Assembly: GCA_016098155.1 (NCBI GenBank)
Contig: JAAAJB010000042.1
Coordinates: forward strand, 1 to 64,000
Source of the DNA: Actinomortierella ambigua
Lineage: Eukaryota > Mortierellomycota > Mortierellomycetes > Mortierellales > Mortierellaceae
Direction: 5' to 3'
Length of the DNA: 64,000 bases
Below are positions 1-12,196 of the stretch, one piece after another (position 1 is the first letter of the stretch; every line of letters starts with the position of its first letter). The notes under the pieces were generated by a model. It was given only the letters and a program-made list of their open reading frames with translations. It did no database searches and was not told the DNA's origin. Both the position numbers and the translations under genes were made by a program.

Positions 1-771
1 TCAAAAGAGGGTTTCATTCTTCGGCGCGCACCTGTCCGCGATCTGCGAGACGCGGGATATTTTTTGGATCCATTTAATTATCAGGACGGTCGAGTTTTTT
101 TCTGGGGGAGGCCTCTTTAAAGGGTGGCATTCATAAACATGGTCATTGTTCGATATTCCACAAACATACACCATAATCTTGCACCCAAAGTTTCTGCACG
201 GCACAATATCTATTGATCCTGCACACAAATCAGCACATCACATATTCTCAAATCACCACGCATTTACGTCGGTGCCACCAGTCACACGTTTGCAAATGGG
301 CCAGGCAGGTCAGGGACAGGGCCATACAATTGCCAGAGTCTACCTGAAGGAATGAGGTTTACGAGTGTGCAGGTCGATAGTTTACGATTTAGTAAGGAAA
401 ATCTTAGGGGGTCGACATTTAGAGCCGCCCAACGTCGGGGTTCTTAACATGAACTGCTTCTTGCCTCAAAGCATTGGCTACCTCACTTTGATGGCTTAAA
501 TGGTTTGCCAGATATTCAACTAACAGTGTTGCTTCATGCACGCCCAAGGACTTCTCAAGATAGATAGAACAGCACGAGGACCCTATGCTCGTCGACGTCA
601 AGCAAAGTGGCAAAAGAGTGGGTCGACAAAAACCCGTCCTTAATCCATACCATTTCCTTGGAACCTCCCTTTCATGTAACAAGAGATGATATGGAATATT
701 GATTGGCTTCGCCTGAGAAATCATAAATTTGACTTTAACAGACAGGACTCATAATTTAATAACGTAATGGA
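1..771. other. Intergenic, no supported gene
   Basis: No convincing gene is seen here. The longest open frame is on the minus strand at 419-724 (about 101 codons). It shows no recognisable domain, and its only link to the relic at 772-2300 is position and strand. It could be a further fragment of that relic, but nothing in its sequence proves it. Confidence 0.4.
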
Positions 772-2300
772 TCACCCATCCTGCCCATCGAGCCTCAGTT
801 TTTTGTTCTTTTTGGTGGGTGTGAGCATGGCGAACGGCGTCAACTCAACTCCTTTACCCGGTGAGTTTAATGGGGGTGGATGTTGCAGATGGCTGTCAAA
901 CACCTCGGCTACCTCCCTTGCAAACTTCTTGATGTGTTCCTACGTGGTTGGGATACCAATTACGCTAAGGTAAGAGTAATGCTTCGTGTAAAATGATAAC
1001 ATATTGTGGTACATTCCACGGTGTACTTACTGCAAAAGCAAGAAATATATGCAACGACTCAGATTTGAGAAGCTGCTTCAGCTGGGAGACATGGGCAGGA
1101 GGCCAAGCACACTGGTGAATGGTACGGCCAGCACCAAGCACATCATCGTATCGGCACAGTGTATAGCGATCAACCGAGAGGCCTCTTCCTTCGGCGATGA
1201 CAGGGTAGACTGTCGAGGTGTCCACTCCTTGCTCCTACAATTCTAACAGTATTGCAGCATTCAATCGAGCCGCCTTTCGTGCTGGATTTGAATTCGTAAA
1301 TGCCTACTTCCTTCTCTCAGTTGAAGTCCGAGAATATTCTGACTGACAGATCCACCTTTCGGTCACCCGAATGTTTTGTGGTAACTACGAATGTTTCTTC
1401 GACAAAAAAGGCCTAACATCTCTCGTGGCTGGCGACGTTAGCCCTCCACTATATGAAGAGATAAATAATGAATACCTATCAATGTTCACTAACACTATAC
1501 CTGTGAATATTTTCGATATTCACTCGCACTAGACTTTATTATATCTTTCACCATTTGCTTGTACTTACGGTAAAACTCGAAGAGCTTGCCCACCGAACGA
1601 CTGACACCGAACAAAGGCCTACAAGGACATATAACGTACTCCTTAACTTTTGGCCCCGTGCTGCCTTGTTTTCCGCAAGTTCCATACTCTTGCTTGGAAA
1701 GCCCAGGGCGACGGCTCTGCGTTCAGATCAGCGTCCATGCCAAAATATAATGCTTGTCGACGGTGTTCACCTACAGCTTCCTGTTCTCCAATAGCGGCGC
1801 GAAGTCTCGTATGGCAGATTCCTGGTCAGAAAGGTTGAGTCGACGTACGAAATTGGAAAGGAATACGTGCTCCTTGCCGCGCGTCGTGTAGAGTGCCCGC
1901 TGTAAGTGCAACGACGGTACCGATATCTCGCGAGCAACGGCGAGTTTACTTTTAGCTGCGAACGCTCGCCAAAATGAAGCGTTAGAAGCAATGGAATGGG
2001 GAGAAAAAGTTGCCATTGAATCACCATTCAACAGGGCACAATCAAACAGACTGGTCACATGACGCCACTGGTGGTATATCCATTGTCGTAGCCACCTCGG
2101 TCGGCAGAGCCCGAAATATCTGCTAGAGCTAAAGAGGCGGCCACTATTGACAACATGTTTCTGTCCGGGCTGGGTTCAAAATAGCGTAGTTTACCTTGTT
2201 GTCCAGTTTCTACCTGGAGAGGGATGAAGGTTCGATTCATGCATGCATGCATATACGGAGTGTGCAAAGGGTCGATGGCCAAGGAGGGGTCAACAGGCAT
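772..2300 (-). pseudogene. Decayed gene relic, possibly PD-(D/E)XK nuclease-like
   Basis: Reading the minus strand gives several protein-like blocks that follow each other in order but change frame. An upstream block lies at about 2300-2055, one at 2058-1771, then one near 1770-1640 (containing RVWNLRKTRQHGAKS). A block carrying YEFKS follows at about 1287-1298, with an aspartate about 18 codons earlier. Next is a block at 1239-1036 (VYPVIAEGRGLSVDRY) that ends at a good GTAAGT donor. The last block closes at a TGA at 772-774 after a lysine-rich tail (TPTKKNKKLRL). In-frame stops occur near 1317 and 1235, so the copy looks dead. The D...ExK pattern resembles the PD-(D/E)XK nuclease core found in some fungal effector-like and mobile-element proteins. 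That assignment is inference. Block order and codon-like composition are what the sequence shows. Confidence 0.35.
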
Positions 2301-3990
2301 GAGCAGCCATAGAGGGATCGACGTTCAAGGGGGAAAAAGGTTGGGGCCGACAGATAGAAGAGCAGGGAGGTGAGATAGTTTTCGAATTTGAGGGGGTTGG
2401 CAGCTTGACCCCGTCTCTACTCAGTCATGCCATGGGAGTAGTCTAACGTGTTATTTTCTTTATGGATGAGGAGAGAAGGCCAAAGAAAAAGGAAAAGATC
2501 TTCACTGAATATGGATAAGATGCTGGGAACCGAGCAAGAGATGGTTGCCATTTCCGATAGAGAGTCGGACACATTTACCACCTTGCTCCTTTGAATTGGG
2601 ATGTGTGGCGGAGGACGATCGAGCCTCGCGCTCAAGCCCTATGATGTCAGGCCTTTTCTTTCTTTTTTTTTTTTTTTTTTTTTTAAGGTTGAGAAGTGCA
2701 TATTGTGGGAAGGAGATGAGGTCATGTAAATCTTTGGATCTTGCAACATTTCAGTAAACTGGCTCTAAGAGCTGAAAAGTAGCACGCCATCGGAAACTAC
2801 TAGAACCAGTGTGCTGGAGGTATGCTAGGGCTTAAGCAAAAGTCAAAAGGATCAAGAAGGAAACATGTTTTTGGTGTGTGGGGGGGGGGGAATGGGCTTC
2901 AGATTCGAACCAAGTGGATGTTCACAACTCGGCAATCTTTAGCACGATGTACTTCAAAGCTGACAGTCAATTACTCGAAGGATCAAGAGAGCTGCAAAAG
3001 GTGGTAGGAACGCTTGTGAACGCTTCGTATGCAAGCCATTGTGCACATTGCACAGCAGTGGGCTCACTGCAACGAACAAAAACAAATTGGAACCGAGAGA
3101 AAGAGAGAAAAAAATACCGCTAGACTACAGTACAACAGTACTGTACCGATCGGTATTCTGCGGGAGAAGCAACCGTGTGGCAGCAAACGTGGCTACAAAG
3201 GCAGTGCATTGCACTGAGGAATAGTCTACCTGTACAGCAGTGAGCTTTCTTGGCCCACCACCATCTCGATTACACCAAACCATTCTATAGACAAAAGAAA
3301 AATCTGTTTCTGCCACTGGATCTTTGACGATTCGGTAAGGAAACAGATGTTGCAAGCTCCCAGTCTTCATTGATGGGCTGGACACGCAAATGATCATGCT
3401 TCACACCAGAGGCCTGGAGTTCCTGGTTCCAATCGTGACGCAGATGACTGCGGGCCCCTCGGTCTCACTTTGACTCGCCTAAATTCTTGGTTGTTCGGCG
3501 GACCGATTTTCTTCTTAATGCACGAAGGTAAGATCGAGTGGGTGCGAGGCATGTCTGTGCGGCATGACGGGTAGAGGAGTGCACGAGCAGAATAAATAAA
3601 CCGCTGCTGGCGACTATCGCCATCTCTTGAAAAAGGGTTTTATTTTCACCTTTGGCAATAAAAAGAAACCGTTTAAATAGTATTGTAGTACCGTACGTTT
3701 ACAGTTTAGTACTCTTACACTTGCCACTTCCGAGAGGATGGGCTGTCTGTATCACTTCTGTGACACCCAAGATCCCGTCCATTCGATCGGAGGAACTTCT
3801 ATCCACAGACAAAACGTTGGTCGCACAGAAGAATGCTGCAACCTGTTCTTTGTTCGGGGAACCTCCGATGTGAGCAGCATCCCTCTTTTTTTTCATATGG
3901 GCGTGTTGAAAAGAGGATATTGCATGGCATCTCATCTCATCTTGCTTCTCTCTTCATTGTCCATCATCCTTCAGTCTCATTTCATTCACC
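2301..3990. other. Gene-poor intergenic region upstream of the monooxygenase array
   Basis: No open frame here has a recognisable domain or splice structure. The region holds homopolymer runs (T-run near 2659-2684, G-run near 2880-2890). The last part, about 3600-3990, must contain the promoter and leader of the first monooxygenase. It includes a C/T-rich stretch just before the ATG at 3991, typical of fungal leaders. Confidence 0.5.
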
Positions 3991-5048
3991 ATGCCCAGAG
4001 AGTTCAAGGTTCTTGTTGTTGGCGCAGGTACGAATGAAAAAGGGTGCTATTCTGGGGAAAGCTAAAAAAAAAAAAAAAATCTTTCCTGTCGCATTCCGCT
4101 ATTCAAAAATGCTCGTCCTCTCACAGCACTCCTGCCCCTGCCCTCTTCCTAACGACACCTTTATTTCTCTTTTTGGGATATAGGCATGGCCGGCCTCATG
4201 CTTGGCCATTTGCTGGAGCGAGCCAACATCCAATTTGAGATCTACGAGCGTGCAGAAGAGCTTCGCCCTCTTGGCTCGGCCATGGGCTTCGGCGCCAACA
4301 TCCTGGCCTTGTTTGAACAGATCGGCATCTATGAAGACTTTAAGAAGGTGTCAAAGGAGGTCTTTGGAACTGCTTTCGTGGACGACAATCATCGACAGAC
4401 TGCTGAGATTGGTGGCAGGTTCTTGGCTGAGAAGTATGCAGCATGCTAATCGATCTCTTGATGAGAATTGATGAGAATGATGGCGAGAATAACCCTTGGC
4501 TGATCCGTGAGGCGTTCCCTTTTTTTTTCCCTATAGATTTGGATATGCGTATCGAATCTTCTCTCGTCCTGACCTCATGAAGGTTTTGTTGTCCCGAGTA
4601 CCTGCCCATAAGATCCATATGGGAAAGAAGCTTGTTGACCTCGTGCAGGATGACGAGAAGGTCACTCTGACCTTTGCCGATGGCACCACCGCCACCGGAG
4701 ACCTTGTTGTGGGAGCAGACGGAGGCTACTCTACTACCCGTGAGCATTTGTACAAGTGGCTGGAAGAGAAGGGTACTCTTCCTGCCATCGACAGGGAACC
4801 CATGACATTTGGGTTTTACAACTTGCTCGGCACGACCAACCCCATGGATCCTGCAAAGTACCCTGTTCTCGCTGAAGAGGAAGGCAAGATTATCATCTTG
4901 CACCGCTCCAACTCGAGACACGCTGTGAGTTTGAGAATTCATTCTTCCCGTGCTCAGAAAGGGACACCATCTTTTTTCCTGCTCAGAAATCATATGTCTA
5001 CTGTGAATGCCACTAACAAACCTTTTTTTTTTTATTATTTTCAAATGG

Positions 5049-5082
<34 letters not shown>

Positions 5083-6312
5083 AGATTCAAACGTTCGCGG
5101 TCCCTGGCAACCGGTTTGCTTGGAACGTGACATGTCACATTGCATCCAACTTTGGATATGACAGCAAGGTGTCGTCGACCACCGACTGGGGTACCGAAGC
5201 CACGGATGCGATGATCGAGGAAGTGCGAGAGTTCAATGCACCCTTTGGTGGCAAGATGAAGGACTTTATTGACGCCACGCCCCGAGAGAGCATTAGCCGA
5301 GTCAAGCTTGAGTATGTGTGAACCAGCTCTGTCTCTGTACATGGGCTGAAGTGAGGTGTTTTGGTTTTATTGGAAATCAAGCAGAAATTAACATACGTTC
5401 TCAATTTTTTTTTCCGGTGGCCACCGTATCCTATCACATCCAGGGAGAAGATGTTCCGCTCTTGGTACGGAGGCCGAGTGATTCTCGTTGGCGATGCATG
5501 CCACAAGATGGTTCCCAGCGCTGGTCAAGGTAACAAAGGGTGGAGGAGAGTGACCAGGTGGTCGAGTGTGGTGCTGGCTGAAGCAGGCCGTTGTCGCCAT
5601 GATGGTCAATGATGAAACTATAATACATGCTGTCACTCTCTCTACCGTCTCTCCCTCCCCTCTCTCCACTCACACAGGTGCCGTGAATGCCTTCCAAGAT
5701 GCTGCAGTTCTGGTGAACAACTTGTACGACATCCCGGATCGCCCAACAGGGGCCGACCTGGAGGCCGCGTTTGCCAGCCACTACGAGGAGCGCTATCCTA
5801 ATGCCGTGATTGCCTTTGAAATCAGCCAACAGCAGTCGGTGCTTATCCAGGGTCAGGTATTGTCTAGTGGTTCGCATTGACCATTTTCAACCTCTATCCT
5901 TCTTCCAAAAGTAGCCAGGGAGCTTGGAAGGAGTTTTAAGAAAAAGTGGAGTCTGGATGAAAGAGGGTAGTGAAGGGGGGTGAGAGGAGAGGAGAGGGGG
6001 AGGAGGAGTGTGTGAAAACGAGAGGGCTCACTTGTGTGTTATTCATCCCCCACAAACTCCCCTCTGTTGACACTCGTATTCTTTTGTTCTGCTGTGCATT
6101 CATAGACACTCTTCCACCGGATCATGCGATGGATTGTGTCACACACGATCCCCCAATATCTCCAGGAGCGGACAATTGACCGAGTCAACTCGTACCGACC
6201 ACAGGTCTCCTTCCTGCCGATGGTGCCGGACAAGGGCGTCTTTGGTGTCCAGCCTCGCAAGGTCTCCAAGCGATACCAGGAGGAGCTCAGCGCAGGCGCA
6301 CAGGCACTCTAA
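3991..6312 (+). CDS. FAD-dependent monooxygenase, array copy 1
   Basis: Class A (single-component) flavin monooxygenase expected to use FAD and NAD(P)H to hydroxylate or epoxidise a small molecule; the substrate cannot be read from sequence. Seven exons: 3991-4027, 4184-4433, 4537-4924, 5085-5311, 5444-5529, 5678-5856, 6106-6312, giving 457 residues in a continuous frame. The FAD-binding GxGxxG is at residues 11-16 (GAGMAG). The DG motif is at 157-164 (DGGYSTTR). The GD motif starts at G317-D318 (GDACHKMVPSAGQG). The C-terminus carries YRPQVSFLPMVPDKG, shared by all three copies. The first exon is only 37 nt. Intron 3 has a pure CT run as its polypyrimidine tract. The start is the ATG that places GxGxxG at the N-terminus, as is usual in this family. 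No signal peptide is seen, so cytosolic location is inferred. Confidence 0.9.
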
Positions 6313-6416
6313 CGCACGAGCAAAGGCTCCCACTCGACTTACATGAGCATGCACACGCACACAGCATCACATAAACATGGTACACGACAGCCTAGCCTCT
6401 GTTGCCGCAATAAATA

Positions 6417-6441
6417 CCCCTCCCTCCCTCCCTCCCTCCCC
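6417..6441. repeat. C-tract array (minus-strand G-quadruplex motif) between copies 1 and 2
   Basis: Six C-tracts separated by single T residues lie 105 nt after the stop of copy 1 and about 210 nt before the ATG of copy 2. The complementary strand reads GGGGAGGGAGGGAGGG repeatedly, a canonical intramolecular G-quadruplex pattern. Its place in the presumed promoter or leader of copy 2 suggests possible regulatory use, but it may be simple-repeat drift. Confidence 0.6.
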
Positions 6442-6650
6442 ACGCCAAGGTTTTGGGCAAAGTGAACAACAACCAAAAAGTACAAGTGCAGTGTCGAAAA
6501 AACATCCCCTCTGCTTCTTTGCATCCTCCTCCATCCTTCCATCCATCCTTCATTCATTCACCCGTCATTTCACCTTGTCATTCTCATCCATCTTTCCCAT
6601 TAAACACCACAAGAACAACAAAAAGCAAAGCAAGCAATATAATAAAAAAT

Positions 6651-9401
6651 ATGCCACGCGAATTCAAGGTCCTGATTGCAGGAGGGGGAATGGTAAGTCC
6701 CAAAAAAAAAAAATCAAAAGGATAGAAAAAATTCAGGGTGCGCCCATTCCCGCTCATTGGGTCTCCGCTCCGCTCAGGCATGCACTGTCACCCAGTCCTA
6801 TGCTGCACCCTTGCCTTGTCTTGTCCTGGTCTTATCCTGCCTTTGTCTTGCACCGCCCGTCTCTCATCGTCTTTTTTACCAACCTCTTGCGTTAACCTTC
6901 TTTCCTACTATCGATGTACTGTACATACAAAAAAGGCTGGGCTCATCCTTGGCCAGCTGCTGGAGCTTGCTGGGATCGAATACATGATTTTTGAAAAGGC
7001 GCCCAGGCCCACGACGCTTGGATCGGCCATGGGATTTGGACCCAACATCATGCCGCTGTTTGAACAGCTTGGTATGCTCGAAGACATTGCGAAAATCTCA
7101 AAGCTGGTTGATCACACGCTCGTCCTGGATGAGGACCTCAACGTCGTCGCCGACATTGATGGTAAAGCCATGCGGAAAAAGTAAGGTTTTTCTTTCTTCG
7201 TTGTGAGGCCACACTGTTGAGAACCTATCATTCGACATAACAGCAACAACAACTGCGACAACAACATCGACAACAACAACGGCCCACTCGGTTTTGAGTT
7301 TAAACTCTGATGCACACATACACTCATACACACACACACTCTCTCTCTCCTCATCTCACATGACAGGCTGGGCTATGGCCACTATATCTTCTCTCGACCA
7401 GACATGTTCCAGCTTCTGCTGTCAAGGGTGCCTGCTCACAAGGTGTTCTTTTCCAAAAAGATTCTGACTGTCGAGGAGGAAATCGACAAAGTTACCCTCA
7501 AGTTTTCCGATAATTCACAGGTAAATGCATAAACACTCCCGCCTCTTATTCGCATTTTGCTTTCTCTACCCATTCATGTACATATGTAGTACTTGGTGTT
7601 ACACCACACATACAGTAGCATTTGGCACTGCATTTGGCACGATAGGACGAATAATCAACATCTATTATGACTCTCGCAAAGAAGACTAACGAGGTTTTCT
7701 TATTTGGATGAAAATGTTTTGGTGCTTGTTGTGTGGTCTTTTCTCCATTGCTGTGAATAATGCTTTGGGTTTTCCGGAATCTTCTTTTCAGATATCGGGT
7801 GACATTTGCGTTGGTGCCGATGGAGGATACTCTGCCGTGCGCCAGAGTTTGTACAGGTCGTTGAAGGCTCGAGGCATCCTGCCAAGGAAGGACATGGAGG
7901 ATCTCACCTTTGGCTTCTACAATCTATTGGGCACCACAAACCCAATGGATCCAGCAAAATATCCAGCCCTTGCCGCTCCAGACTGCAAGATTGAGCTGAT
8001 GCAACGCACTACAACCAAGCATGCTGTACGTACTACCAATGTATTACCACCACCACCAAGGAGTTATTCCCTTCATTAGCGTTTGTTCATTGACACAATA
8101 ATGCATGCATGCGCACACTCACATGCAAACACATCTACTAACGCATGTAGCATCATATCACGCCTCTAAAATTTTCGCTCTTACGAATCCACCCACTTGT
8201 TTTTTTTTAGTTGCACACATTCACAGTGCCAGGAAATCGGTTTTGCTGGAACGTGACAAACCACGTCCAAACCGACGAGGGAGCCAACTGTACTGTTTTC
8301 CGTAACTCTGAGTGGGGCAACGAGACTGCGCAGTCAATGTGTAACGAGGTCCGTGATTTCAAAGCACCTTTTGGAGGTACGATGGCCGACTACATTGATG
8401 CCACTCCCAAGGAGGCGATTAGTATAGTCATGCTGGAGTAAGTACAGTACAACTCTCCCCTTTTCCGTTTTGTCATGCAATATCGGCCCACCTGATCTTT
8501 TTGTATGAGCACGTTTATAAAGAAAAAAAAAGATGGATACGAGTACAGTTTTTTGTACATAAAAAAGTGTGATGAAGCTAGACGTAAACTCACGCGACCA
8601 AACCTCCTTTATTTTTTATTGGTCCTGCATGTAGAGAGAAGCTCTTCAAGACCTGGTACGGATCACGAACGGTTCTCGTTGGTGACGCTTGCCACAAGAT
8701 GCTCCCAAGCGCAGGCCAAGGTAATATTAGAATAAACTCTTTCTGAAATGAGGCTACTGTAGACTACACGCATCTAGAACGTCAGGCGTCATTGGTCTCT
8801 CACATTTAGAGACACTCTTCACATCGTCGAATGTAGGGGCCATCAATGCGATCCAAGATGCAGTGGTGCTGGCGAATAATCTCTATGATCTCCCAGACCG
8901 ACCAACCTTGAAGAACATCAGCTTTTGCTTCAACCTGTACAGGAGCGAACGGTATCCGATGGCCAAGATGGCCTTCCAACTCAGTCAGCAGCAGTCCAAA
9001 CTCATCTCAGGACAGGTATGATATGTCAGCTGTCAACGGGGGGGGGACGAGAACCCCCTTGGTTGCCGTATGCAATGAATACACAAACAGGCACACGACA
9101 ACATCTAACGACGTTTAATGCATGATTATCGTGCTCTCTCTCACACGCCCTCCCTCTATATGTCTCTCTCTCTCTTACTCTCTCTTTCTCTCTCAAGTCG
9201 CTGACGGACCGCATGAAGCGCAAGATGGCGTTCAGCTACATCCCTCAGTTTGTCCAAAACAAGGCTATGGAGAAGCCCAATGCCTATCGTCCGCAGGTCA
9301 ACTTTCTACCCATGGTCCCCGACCGTGGCACATACAAGGTCCTCCAGCGGAGACTATCGAAGCGATACCAAGAAGAAATGGGGGTCAGCAAAGCTGTCTA
9401 G
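6651..9401 (+). CDS. FAD-dependent monooxygenase, array copy 2
   Basis: Paralogue of the flanking genes, same class A flavoprotein fold. Eight exons: 6651-6692, 6936-7180, 7367-7520, 7792-8025, 8211-8437, 8635-8720, 8837-9015, 9198-9401, giving 456 residues. The GxGxxG region is AGGGMAG at residues 10-16, split by intron 1 after the Met. The DG motif is DGGYSAVR and the GD motif GDACHKMLPSAGQG. Exon lengths 227, 86 and 179 match copy 1 exactly. Copy 2 has one extra intron (7521-7791) just before the DG-motif block, where copies 1 and 3 are continuous. It also has a Ser-Gln-Ile-Ser junction there in place of the usual TTATGD. The acceptor of intron 1 follows an A-run (aaaaaag), a weak site, so that boundary is less certain. 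Substrate unknown. Confidence 0.87.
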
Positions 9402-10068
9402 TCATTCCCAGTCCGTCCCTCCCTCCTCATATCTACACCAACTCTATTCTTTCCTATGGACTTTCTTCGTCTTCCTCGCCTTCTTCCTCTTCTTCCTCTT
9501 CACTCGTTGGTAAACTCTAAACTTTTTTTGTTTTCCCTTTTCCTATTTGAGTCCCCATTCGGCGAGACGTGTGTGCGCAAGTACCAAGAACGTCAAAAAG
9601 AACAGTACTGTACACTCGCGGAAGAGAATGAAATGAAGAACGTGTTGCACCCCCCCCTTTCCACTTGTACCTTTCACCCTCCTTCGGCCCTTGTGCGCCC
9701 TTGGATGTTGTCTCACAATGCATGCACCATGGTCCATCAACAGTCGAGACAAAAGATGACGAAAAGTAAAATAAAAAAAAAGCCTCGCTCTGCAGGAACA
9801 AATTTTTCGGATTTTTTTGTCCTACCATCTTTAGGACAATAGCATTGGTTCCCAGATCACCTTTTGTGCAACCTATGCCATGCATTCAAGTCCTCCAAAG
9901 GATGCTGTACAACAAAAAGAGTTCTTTGGGACAATCTCTTCCTTCTCATCCCGTGATTGTCCATCTCATCGTCTTTCTCATTCACCCACTCACCCATCAT
10001 CCCATTCACCACCACCACAATAATAATATTGCTGGTCACGACGATTTTTTATATATTTTTAAGACAAG

Positions 10069-12196
10069 ATGCCAAGACAGTTCAAAGTAGTTATCGCTGG
10101 TGGCGGCATGGCCGGCCTCATGTTGGGCCATCTGTTGGAGCGTGCTGGGATTGAGTACGAGATCTTTGAGCGAGCCAAGGAGGTCGTGCAGCTTGGCTCG
10201 GCCATGGCCTTTGGAGCCAACATCCTCCCGGCCTTTGAGCAGCTTGGCATGCTCGAGGAGGTCGAGCGCATTTCCAAGGTCATGGAGGACATTGTCTATA
10301 TGGACGAGAATCTTAACGAGGTCATGAGCTTTTCCAGAACCGAGTCCAACGAAAAGTAAGAGTCAGAGAGGGGTCCGCTGCCCTTTTTCTTTTTTTTTGC
10401 ATCCGATACTCCGTCCATCCTATTCACTCCTCCACTTTGATTCTCTCCCCGATCCCCTTTGCCCCCTTTCCGCTGGGTCGCTTTTTCCTCTTCTTCTTTA
10501 GGCTCGGCTATGGTATTCGAGCTTTCTCGCGCGTGGACATGTACGACCTGCTACTGTCCAAGGTACCGGCACACAAGATCCATTTCGGCAAAAAGGTTCT
10601 CTCAGTGGTCGAGGACGACGATGAAGTCACCCTCAAGTTTGCCGACAAAACCACTGCCACTGGAGACATCTGTGTTGGTGCCGATGGCGGCTACTCTGCC
10701 GTCCGCCAGTGCATGTACAAGATGCTGGAGCAGACAGGTGACATTGACCCATCCGACCTTGAGGAGCTGACCTTTGGTTATTACAACTTGGTCGGCACAA
10801 CCGCCCCGATGGACCCCGCCAAATACCCGGCCCTCGAATCCCCCGACTGCAAGTTGCTCATGGTCCAGCGTTCTAGTTCCAAGCATGCTGTAAGTCCCAA
10901 ATATTCGAGTAGATCCATTATTTTTTTTTGTGCAACCGAGCAAACAAACAACACACACAAAAAAAAAAAAAAGATGCACAGCAATAGCAGTAGCTCACAT
11001 CAAAAACTGGCATTTTTCTTCGGGATGACCGGCACTATTTGACCTCTTTTTTATTTTTATTTTTTTTTTACCTAGATGCACACATTCACGGTGCCTGGCA
11101 ACCGCTTCTGTTGGAACGTGTCGGAGCACATCAAGACCGAGTTTGGACCCAACACTTCCGTCTTCCGTGGCACCGAGTGGGGCAGTGAGAAGGCCGAGCA
11201 AATGTGCAACGAGGTCCGCGACTTTAAGGCACCATTTGGAGGTGTCCTTGGCGACTACATCGATGCCACGCCTAAAGAGGCCATTAGTAAGGTCATGCTG
11301 GAGTAAGTCTTTTTTTTTTATTTCTTCTTTTTTTGAAGCAGGTCTCATGGATTATCCTCTACCACTCTACATTTCTGACTTTTTGATAATACTGATATCC
11401 CTAACAATCCTACTGAACATTTAGGGAAAAGCTCTTCAAGACATGGCATAGCAAGAGAACGATCCTCATTGGTGATTCTTGCCATAAGATGCTGCCAAGG
11501 TAAAATGCGACTGCCCCTTTTTTTTTTTTCTCAAATTGTGACCTACAAATTATAACAAGAGAAGAAATTTTCTCTAAACTTTGAATCCCCTCACATCATC
11601 TCAAACAAAATCACAGTGCGGGACAGGGTGCTGTGAACGCCATGCAGGATGCCGTCGTGCTGGCCAACTACCTGTACGACCTTTCGGATAAGCCCTCGTC
11701 CAAGGAACTTTACGCAGCCTTCAAAGATTTCCAGGCCGAGCGGTACCCTCACGTCAGGGATGCATTCATTCTCAGTCAGCAGCGTTCCAAGCTGATCTCT
11801 GGCCAGGTCCGTATTTGTTTTATTTTATGAAAACTGTACACACATGACCGCGGCACATTCCTGTCCATATCCCTTCCTTCTCTCACACTCACTCACACTA
11901 TCTCTCTTCGATATCTCTTCTTTTTTTTTTTTTTCTTCAAACATCCATATAATCTTCACATATCACAGACATTCTACGAGCGTTGGCTCCGCAAGTTATA
12001 CTTTGCTCTGGTCCCGACATCCGTCCACGTCAAGTCGAGCGAGAAGCCCAATGCCTACCGCCCCCAGGCTTCCTTCTTGCCCATGATCCCCGACCGTGGC
12101 ACGTTCAAGGTCCTGCCGCGCTCGTACTCCAAACGCTATCTGGAAGAGCAGAAGCTGTTGAAGCAGAGTGGAGGTGCTACCGCTATTCCCGTTTGA
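10069..12196 (+). CDS. FAD-dependent monooxygenase, array copy 3
   Basis: Third tandem paralogue, class A FAD monooxygenase. Six exons: 10069-10355, 10502-10889, 11076-11302, 11425-11499, 11617-11806, 11969-12196, giving 464 residues. The GxGxxG region (AGGGMAG) lies inside exon 1, because the first intron of copies 1 and 2 is absent. The DG motif is DGGYSAVR. The GD motif is GDSCHKMLPSAGQG, with Ser in place of Ala after the Asp. Its fourth intron sits 11 nt upstream of the equivalent intron in copies 1 and 2 (75+190 nt exons against 86+179). The C-terminal exon diverges before returning to EKPNAYRPQ, and the tail is longer and ends in IPV. The conserved frame and catalytic motifs argue that it is functional. 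Confidence 0.9.

Noticed and set aside
3991..12196. Secondary-metabolite biosynthetic cluster
   Set aside because: The oxidases have no synthase, transporter or regulator next to them, so a cluster is not supported.
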